A stretch of 34,915 bases of DNA from Bacillota bacterium (GTDB taxonomy: Bacteria > Bacillota > Clostridia > DSM-8532). The stretch lies in contig JAEXRM010000120.1 of NCBI GenBank assembly GCA_023440865.1, positions 1 through 34,915 on the forward strand, in the 5' to 3' direction. Position numbers and translations under genes: made by a program. Position 1 is the stretch's first letter. The number at the start of each line of letters is the position of its first letter. This document shows positions 29,921 through 34,915 of the stretch, piece after piece. A model generated the notes under the pieces. It did no database searches. It was not told the DNA's origin and saw only the letters and a program-made list of their open reading frames with translations.

Positions 29921-32053
29921 TCACAGGTGAATGTTCACATCACCCTGTGCGCCTTCCTTGCCGGGTTCCGGCATGGCGTCCTTGCGGGAGAGATTGATGC
30001 GGCCCTGCTTGTCGATTTCCACGACACGCACGGTGATCTCGTCGCCGACCTGCACCACGTCCTCCACCTTGTTGACGCGCTTGTGATCGAGCTTGGAAAT
30101 GTGCACGAGGCCTTCCTTGCCGGGCAGGAACTCGACAAAGGCGCCGAAGTTCATCAGGCGGGTGACCTTGCCGGTGTAGACCGTGCCGACCTCGACATTG
30201 CCGACGATGCCTTCGATGATGCGGAGCGCCTTCATGCCGGCTTCCTCGTCGGCTGTCGCCACAAACACGGAGCCGTCGTCCTCGATGTCGATCTTGACGC
30301 CGGTTTCCTGGATGATCTTGTTGATGACCTTGCCGCCGGGGCCGATGACCTCTCGGATCTTGTCGACGTCGATCTTGGTCTGGTAGATTTTCGGCGCATA
30401 CTTCGACAGGGTCTTGCGGGGTTCCGGAATGCACGGCAGCATCGTCTTGTTCAGAATGTCGAGACGACCCTTGCGTGTGATTTCGAACGCCTGCTCGATG
30501 ATGTCGTAGTTCAGGCCGTCCACCTTGATGTCGACCTGGATGGCGGTGATGCCGTTCTTCGTGCCGCCGACCTTGAAGTCCATGTCGCCGTAGAAGTCCT
30601 CGATGCCCTGGATGTCCATGATCACGACATAGCGATCTTCATTGTCCTCGTCGACAACCAGGCCTGTGGAAATGCCGGCAACCGGTTCCTTGAGCGGCAC
30701 GCCCGCATCCATGAGTGCCAGGGTGCTGGCGCAGATGGAGCCCTGGGAGGTGGAGCCGTTGGACATCAGCACTTCCGATACAAGACGGATGGCATACGGG
30801 AAATCCTCGATGGCCGGAATGACCGGAACAAGGGCCCGTTCCGCCAAGGCGCCATGACCGATCTCGCGACGGCCGGGACCGCGTGAGGGTTTCGTCTCGC
30901 CAACGGAGTAGGACGGGAAGTTGTAGTGGTGGATGTAGCGCTTGGAATCCTCGAGATCCACGCCATCAAGCATCTGCATTTCGCTGACAGGGCCGAGGGT
31001 GACCGTCGTGAGCACCTGGGTCTGGCCGCGCTGGAACAGACCGGAGCCATGCGTGCGGGGCAGCAGGCCCACTTCGGCGGACAAGGGCCGGATGTCCATG
31101 AGGCCGCGGCCATCGACGCGCTTGCCATCCTCGAGGATCAGCATGCGCACAATCTTCTTCTGCAGCTTGTAGAGGGCCTCGCCGATCTTCGCCTTCATGT
31201 CGGGGAAGGTCTCGGCCAGGGCGTTCTGCACCTTGTCGTAGACGACGGCGACATTGGCGTCGCGCACCGTCTTGTCGTCACTGAGCATGGCGACCTTCAT
31301 GTCTTCCTTCGCCAGCTTGTACACGGCATCGAACAGACCGGCATCCACGACGACGGACTCGTAGGCGAACTTGGGCTTGCCGACCTCCGCCACGATGGAA
31401 TCGATGAAATCGATGATGCGGCGGATCTCCTCATGCCCCTTGCGGATGGCGGCGAGCATGACGTCTTCCTTGACTTCGTTGGCGCCGGCTTCGATCATGA
31501 TGATCTTGCGCCGGTCCGCGGAAAGGGTGACATACATGTCGCTGATCTCACGCTGTTCGGCGGTGGGGTTGATGACCACCTCGCCGTCGACCAGGCCGAG
31601 AATGAGACCGGCGATGGGGCCGTTGAAGGGGATGTCCGACACCGCCAGCGAAATCGCCGAACCGATGATGGCGGCGAACTCGGGCGAGTTGTCCTGGTCG
31701 ACGGACATGACCGTGTTGATGAGGGTCACATCGTTGCGCAGGTCCTTGGGGAAGCGGGGGCGGAACTGGCGGTCGATGACGCGGCCGGTGAGCACGGCGC
31801 GCTCCGTGGGCTTGCCTTCACGCTTGATGAAGCCGCCCGGAATCTTGCCGACGGCATACATCTTTTCCTCGTACTCGACGGAGAGCGGGAAGAAGTCGAT
31901 GCCATCACGCGGCTTGGTGGAGGCGGTGGCGGTGGACATGACGACGGTGTCGCCGTACCGGACGAGTGCGGCGCCGTTGGCCAGCTGGGCCAGCTGACCG
32001 ACTTCGATGGTCAGCGCGCGGCCGGCCACCTGGGTTGAAAAAATCTTCTTCAT
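29921..32053 (-). CDS. pnp: polyribonucleotide nucleotidyltransferase (PNPase)
   Basis: A 710-residue PNPase, the 3'-5' phosphorolytic exoribonuclease. Two RNase PH domains (GDTVVMSTATAS near the N-terminus; SNGSTSQGSICASTLALMDAG in the second) are joined by a helical linker. A KH domain (VIGPGGKVINKI) and an S1 domain (GTVYTGKVTRLMNFGAFVEF) end the protein. The ATG at 32053 has AAAGGAGC nine bases upstream; the longer in-frame version is low-complexity. As in many bacteria it follows rpsO. The 246-base spacer has a terminator and a GC-rich inverted repeat (GGTCCGG/CCGGACC, about 32223-32250), a possible RNase III or autoregulation structure. Confidence 0.97.
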   Translation of the reverse strand: MKKIFSTQVAGRALTIEVGQLAQLANGAALVRYGDTVVMSTATASTKPRDGIDFFPLSVEYEEKMYAVGKIPGGFIKREGKPTERAVLTGRVIDRQFRPRFPKDLRNDVTLINTVMSVDQDNSPEFAAIIGSAISLAVSDIPFNGPIAGLILGLVDGEVVINPTAEQREISDMYVTLSADRRKIIMIEAGANEVKEDVMLAAIRKGHEEIRRIIDFIDSIVAEVGKPKFAYESVVVDAGLFDAVYKLAKEDMKVAMLSDDKTVRDANVAVVYDKVQNALAETFPDMKAKIGEALYKLQKKIVRMLILEDGKRVDGRGLMDIRPLSAEVGLLPRTHGSGLFQRGQTQVLTTVTLGPVSEMQMLDGVDLEDSKRYIHHYNFPSYSVGETKPSRGPGRREIGHGALAERALVPVIPAIEDFPYAIRLVSEVLMSNGSTSQGSICASTLALMDAGVPLKEPVAGISTGLVVDEDNEDRYVVIMDIQGIEDFYGDMDFKVGGTKNGITAIQVDIKVDGLNYDIIEQAFEITRKGRLDILNKTMLPCIPEPRKTLSKYAPKIYQTKIDVDKIREVIGPGGKVINKIIQETGVKIDIEDDGSVFVATADEEAGMKALRIIEGIVGNVEVGTVYTGKVTRLMNFGAFVEFLPGKEGLVHISKLDHKRVNKVEDVVQVGDEITVRVVEIDKQGRINLSRKDAMPEPGKEGAQGDVNIHL

Positions 32054-32279
32054 GCGATGTGCTCCTTTTGCCTGCAGGCGCTCCAGGGGCAAAAGATCAG
32101 GGAACGGGATTTCCGGATGGGTCGGAACGGAAATCCTCTTCGCTGAGCTTCTGTCGCCCTGCCGCCAGATCAGGCGACCGAGGTGTGGCGGTGGCCGCCA
32201 CAAGGCGGTCCGCGGGGTTGCCGGTCCGGACGCCCGCGGCGCCCGGACCGGATTCTTGACGTTCATGCCGCAAGAAGAA

Positions 32280-32295
32280 AGGCGGTTTCCCGCCT
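32280..32295 (-). terminator. terminator/attenuator between rpsO and pnp
   Basis: On the minus strand AGGCGG-GAAA-CCGCCT, a 6-bp stem with a GAAA loop, is followed by TTTCTTCTT. It begins 5 bases after the rpsO stop. Some read-through into pnp is likely because no strong pnp promoter is seen. Confidence 0.8.
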
Positions 32296-32299
32296 GTTC

Positions 32300-32563
32300 T
32301 TACTTTCTGAGTTCAAGCTTGGCCACGATTTCACGATAGCGGGTGATGTCCTTCTTCATCAGGTAGTTCAGCAGGCCACGACGGGCGCCGACCATCTTCA
32401 GAAGGCCGCGACGGGAATGGTGATCCTTCTGGTGTGTCTTCAGGTGCGCCGTGAGGTGGTTGATGCGCTCGGTGAGCAGCGCGATCTGCACTTCCGGTGA
32501 GCCGGTGTCGCCCTCGTGACGCGCGTTGCCGGTGATGATGTCGATCTTAGCCGGTCTTTCCAT
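32300..32563 (-). CDS. rpsO: 30S ribosomal protein S15
   Basis: An 87-residue S15, a primary 16S rRNA binding protein. The whole length is colinear with the family: GDTGSPEVQIALLTERINHLT, HLKTHQKDHHSRRGLL, LVGARRGLL-like MVGARRGLLNYL and a Lys-rich end. It is two residues shorter than the usual 89. The ATG at 32563 is preceded by AAGGGAG at a slightly long distance. A strong promoter lies about 110 bases upstream. Confidence 0.97.
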   Translation of the reverse strand: MERPAKIDIITGNARHEGDTGSPEVQIALLTERINHLTAHLKTHQKDHHSRRGLLKMVGARRGLLNYLMKKDITRYREIVAKLELRK

Positions 32564-32665
32564 TTTGACAAGTCTCCCTTCGTGTTGCGTGCCCGGAAGG
32601 CACAATTGCCGCATGCCCCGTATGCGGTTGGGATCCGCAAACCGAGAATACGGTTCATTCCATAC
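32564..32665 (-). promoter_or_regulatory. rpsO leader, possible S15 autoregulatory RNA
   Basis: The roughly 100-base leader has hairpin candidates: GTGCC-TTCC-GGGCAC close to the ribosome site and CGGTT...AACCG further up. S15 is known to repress its own mRNA through leader structures in several bacterial groups. I cannot match this one to a described class, so the role is inferred from position. Confidence 0.35.
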
Positions 32666-32671
32666 CCGAGC

Positions 32672-32701
32672 ATTATATCATGGTGGCGCAAACACTGTAA
32701 A
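32672..32701 (-). promoter_or_regulatory. promoter of rpsO
   Basis: On the minus strand TTTACA (32696-32701), an 18-base spacer and TATAAT (32672-32677) with TGA directly before the -10, the same TGATAYAAT form seen at the PFOR and cyclase promoters. Confidence 0.8.
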
Positions 32702-32742
32702 GGAGATGGCGGAAGGCGTTTCCCCATTCCGGCTTGATGCTG

Positions 32743-33036
32743 CTACGGGCGGACGACACCCTGGACGAGTTCGTTCGCAGTCTCCCGGGAGAACAGGCCG
32801 TCAAGCAGCGCGGTCACGAAACCGGTGATGCGTGTCCGGAACAGCAGTGCCAGACCAATGACGATGGCGATGATGACCACCAGCTCCACCGTGTTGAGAC
32901 CCCGCTGGTCGAGCCGCATGCGGCGCGCCCACGCGGCGATGCGCCGCCGTGCCGCGGGAGGCTGGCGCATGGAGGAAGTGGTGGCGGGACGAAGGGCATG
33001 ACCTGTCGATGCGGTTCTCTTTCTCAATGAATTCAT
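32743..33036 (-). CDS. Flp1-like type IVb pilin-like small membrane protein
   Basis: A 97-residue protein with a basic N-terminal part of about 45 residues and a single hydrophobic helix (49-67) beginning RGLNTVELVVIIAIVIG. The G-x-x-TVE just before the helix, and the R-x-x-I-T-x-F-V stretch after it, resemble Flp1-like pilins and flagellin-like small proteins of Firmicutes tad systems. The Glu51 five residues into the motif fits the prepilin pattern, with cleavage expected near Gly46. No tad, prepilin peptidase or other pilus gene is nearby. The ATG at 33036 has GGAGG eight bases upstream. It lies 148 bases after recX on the same strand. Confidence 0.7.
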   Translation of the reverse strand: MNSLRKRTASTGHALRPATTSSMRQPPAARRRIAAWARRMRLDQRGLNTVELVVIIAIVIGLALLFRTRITGFVTALLDGLFSRETANELVQGVVRP

Positions 33037-33184
33037 GGTTCTGGCCTCCACCGTTTATTCCCCGAACGGCAAGGCAGGCGAGTGGCGGCTGCGGCAGACG
33101 CGGCCTGCCGGGTTGGCAGGCGCGCGCGAGACGAAGCGAACCGGGCACCAGTCCGGCAGGCGGTGCGCGCATGCCGGGCTGGTG

Positions 33185-33808
33185 TCATTCTGTTTCTTCG
33201 CGCAAACGGCGCAGGATGGTGCGGACCGTGTCATATCCGAAACCGCGGTGCATGAGGAAGGAAACCGCCTTCCTCTCCACAGCGGGATCGTTCAGGTCGT
33301 ATTTGCCGAACTTCTTCCGGGCGCCGCGCAGCGCAATCTCCTCGTCATCCTGTTCGAACTCGGCAAGCACCTCGGTGATGACCTCGTCCGCAATGCCCCT
33401 GGCCCGCAGGTCAAGACGGATGTGTTTGCGGGAAACCGCCTTGGCGCGCATCTGTTCGGCGATGTGACGTTGGGCGAATCGATAGTCATTCACATATCCG
33501 AGTGTCTTCATGTCGGCGACGCCGGCCGCGGCATCCTCCGGATCGAATCCGGCCCGCTCGAGCCGCTCCCGAAGCCCCTCTTCCGTGCGGTCCTTGATCG
33601 AAAGGAACCGTACGGCCTGTTCACGGACCGCCTGGCGCAGAACCGTATGCCGAAGCGTCCCCACTTCCTCTTCCGACAGCGATTCGCGGTCGTACAGGTC
33701 GAGGCGGAGCCATGCCGATTCCGGCATGGTGAAGGCATAGGAGTCATCGATGTGGATGCGCAGCATGCCCTTGTGCTTCGGTGACGGTTCGGCCGACGTG
33801 ATTCTCAT
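33185..33808 (-). CDS. recX: recombination regulator RecX
   Basis: A 207-residue RecX, which binds RecA filaments and limits their growth. The family's helical repeats are visible: LSIKDRTEEGLRERLERAGF, then MKTLGYVNDYRFAQRHIAE, then LRARGIADEVITEVL, then FLMHRGFGYDTVRTIL. The start overlaps the recA stop as ATGA, so expression follows recA and its SOS control. Between recX and the pilin gene are two GC-rich hairpins without T-runs. Confidence 0.95.
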   Translation of the reverse strand: MRITSAEPSPKHKGMLRIHIDDSYAFTMPESAWLRLDLYDRESLSEEEVGTLRHTVLRQAVREQAVRFLSIKDRTEEGLRERLERAGFDPEDAAAGVADMKTLGYVNDYRFAQRHIAEQMRAKAVSRKHIRLDLRARGIADEVITEVLAEFEQDDEEIALRGARKKFGKYDLNDPAVERKAVSFLMHRGFGYDTVRTILRRLREETE

Positions 33809-34851
33809 GCTTCGTCCTCATCCTTGATGTGGGGTGCCTCGACACTCTTGGTGAAGGCGATTTCATGCTCCGCCATGACCTTTGCCTCGATCTCGCGGCA
33901 GACATCCGGATTCTCGCGCAGCCAGCGCTTGACATTCTCGCGGCCCTGCCCGATGCGGTTGCCGTTGTAGGAGAACCAGGCACCGCTCTTCTTGATGATC
34001 TCGAGGCTTGCCCCGATATCGAGCACGCAGCCCTCGCGGGAGATCCCCGATCCGTAGATGATGTCGAACTCCGCTTCACGGAACGGCGGCGCCACCTTGT
34101 TCTTGACCACCTTGACGCGTGTGCGGTTGCCAATGGCATCGCTGCCGTCCTTCAGGGTCTCGATGCGACGCACGTCGAGACGCACCGACGCGTAGAACTT
34201 CAACGCGCGTCCGCCGGGTGTGGTCTCGGGATTGCCGAACATGACGCCGACCTTCTCACGCAGCTGGTTGATGAAGATGGCGACGGTCTTGGATTTGCTG
34301 ATGCAGCCGGAAAGCTTGCGCAGTGCCTGCGACATGAGGCGGGCCTGCAGTCCGACGAACGCGTCGCCCATCTCCCCGTCGATTTCCGCCTTCGGCACCA
34401 GGGCGGCCACCGAGTCGATGACAATGACGTCGATGGCGCCGCTGCGTACGAGCGCTTCGGCGATTTCAAGCGCCTGCTCGCCGGTGTCGGGCTGGGAGAC
34501 GATGAGGTTGTCGATGTCGACGCCCAGATTCTTGGCATACACAGGATCGAGCGCATGCTCGGCATCGATGAACGCCGCCTCGCCGCCCGCCTTCTGCGCC
34601 TCGGCGATCGCATGCAGGGCGACGGTGGTCTTGCCGGAGGATTCGGGGCCATAGACCTCGATGATGCGGCCGCGCGGCAAACCGCCGATGCCCAGGGCGA
34701 TGTCGAGTGAAAGCGCGCCGGTGGGGATGGTGTCGGCGGCCACATGGCTCACCTCGCCGAGCTTCATGACGGCACCCTTGCCGAACTGCTTCTCCAATTG
34801 GCCCATGACCGCTTCAAGAGCCTTCTTTTTTTCCTCCGACACCGTAGCCAT
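33805..34851 (-). CDS. recA: recombinase RecA
   Basis: A 348-residue RecA for homologous recombination and SOS induction. Walker A is GPESSGKT (68-75), Walker B lies in VIVIDSVAAL, the L2-region NQLREKVGVMFGNPETTPGG is complete, and the C-terminus ends in an acidic tail (KDEDEA). The ATG at 34851 has AGGAGGA eight bases upstream. A near-consensus promoter with an SOS box just downstream lies in the last 50 bases of the window. Confidence 0.99.
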   Translation of the reverse strand: MATVSEEKKKALEAVMGQLEKQFGKGAVMKLGEVSHVAADTIPTGALSLDIALGIGGLPRGRIIEVYGPESSGKTTVALHAIAEAQKAGGEAAFIDAEHALDPVYAKNLGVDIDNLIVSQPDTGEQALEIAEALVRSGAIDVIVIDSVAALVPKAEIDGEMGDAFVGLQARLMSQALRKLSGCISKSKTVAIFINQLREKVGVMFGNPETTPGGRALKFYASVRLDVRRIETLKDGSDAIGNRTRVKVVKNKVAPPFREAEFDIIYGSGISREGCVLDIGASLEIIKKSGAWFSYNGNRIGQGRENVKRWLRENPDVCREIEAKVMAEHEIAFTKSVEAPHIKDEDEA

Positions 34852-34870
34852 TGCGGATCCTCCTCTATGA

Positions 34871-34884
34871 CGAACATTTGTTCA
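34871..34884. promoter_or_regulatory. SOS (LexA/DinR) box of recA
   Basis: CGAACATTTGTTCA fits the Firmicutes LexA consensus CGAAC-N4-GTTCG with a perfect GAAC-N4-GTTC core (34872-34883). It lies immediately downstream of the -10, over the likely transcription start, where a bound repressor would block initiation. Confidence 0.85.
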
Positions 34885-34885
34885 C

Positions 34886-34914
34886 ATTATAACGAACGTG
34901 TTCCCAGTCGTCAA
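34886..34914 (-). promoter_or_regulatory. promoter of recA-recX
   Basis: On the minus strand TTGACG (34909-34914), a 17-base spacer and TATAAT (34886-34891), the strongest promoter in the window. The spacer contains a second GAAC/GTTC dyad with only 2 bases between the half-sites (34894-34903). Confidence 0.9.
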
Positions 34915-34915
34915 G

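Overview
The window reads as chromosomal core sequence from a GC-rich, anaerobic, Gram-positive-type (Firmicutes-like) bacterium. Pointers to this are a one-piece pyruvate:ferredoxin oxidoreductase, a pyrophosphate-type phosphofructokinase, a YerC-type TrpR-like regulator, a Flp1-like pilin, strong AGGAGG ribosome sites and a GAAC-N4-GTTC (Firmicutes LexA-type) SOS box at recA. The species cannot be named from the sequence. Nothing looks like a phage, insertion sequence or CRISPR array. Almost all genes are housekeeping or energy genes and most lie on the minus strand.

Layout. 1-80: 3' end of a tRNA (probably Ala) and a hairpin. 103-4749 (-): operon nqrB-C-D-E-F plus a small conserved gene; this is a Na+-translocating NADH oxidoreductase set without nqrA. 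4992-6954 (-): exoA and an SGNH hydrolase. 7137-10839 (-): pyruvate:ferredoxin oxidoreductase with a long structured 3' region. 11157-12083 (-): a degenerate receiver/GGDEF protein. 12433-13686 (+): PPi-type phosphofructokinase. 13820-19619 (-): yerC, secA, folC and a membrane TPR protein. 19993-23072 (+): a 7-TM diguanylate cyclase, argJ and cheW. 23254-29756 (-): glgA, nth, a large FtsA-like protein and a GAF-GGDEF protein. 29921-32563 (-): rpsO and pnp. 32743-34851 (-): recA, recX and a Flp1-like pilin.

How the genes fit together. PFOR makes acetyl-CoA and reduced ferredoxin. PPi-dependent PFK and glycogen synthase point to a fermentative sugar economy with storage polymer. The Nqr-like complex would couple NADH oxidation to a sodium gradient, but the usual quinone-side subunit NqrA is not in this operon. 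Two GGDEF proteins and one degenerate GGDEF protein that keeps an inhibitory-site motif suggest cyclic-di-GMP signalling. The SOS-controlled recA-recX unit, exoA and nth cover DNA repair.

The features most worth a second look are the NqrA-less operon with its small partner gene, a Cys-rich four-residue repeat inside FolC, a 40-bp tandem duplication that copies the ribosome site and start codon of yerC, the nested inverted repeat downstream of PFOR, and the degenerate GGDEF protein between PFOR and PFK. Promoters recur as a TATAAT-like -10, several with an upstream TG.
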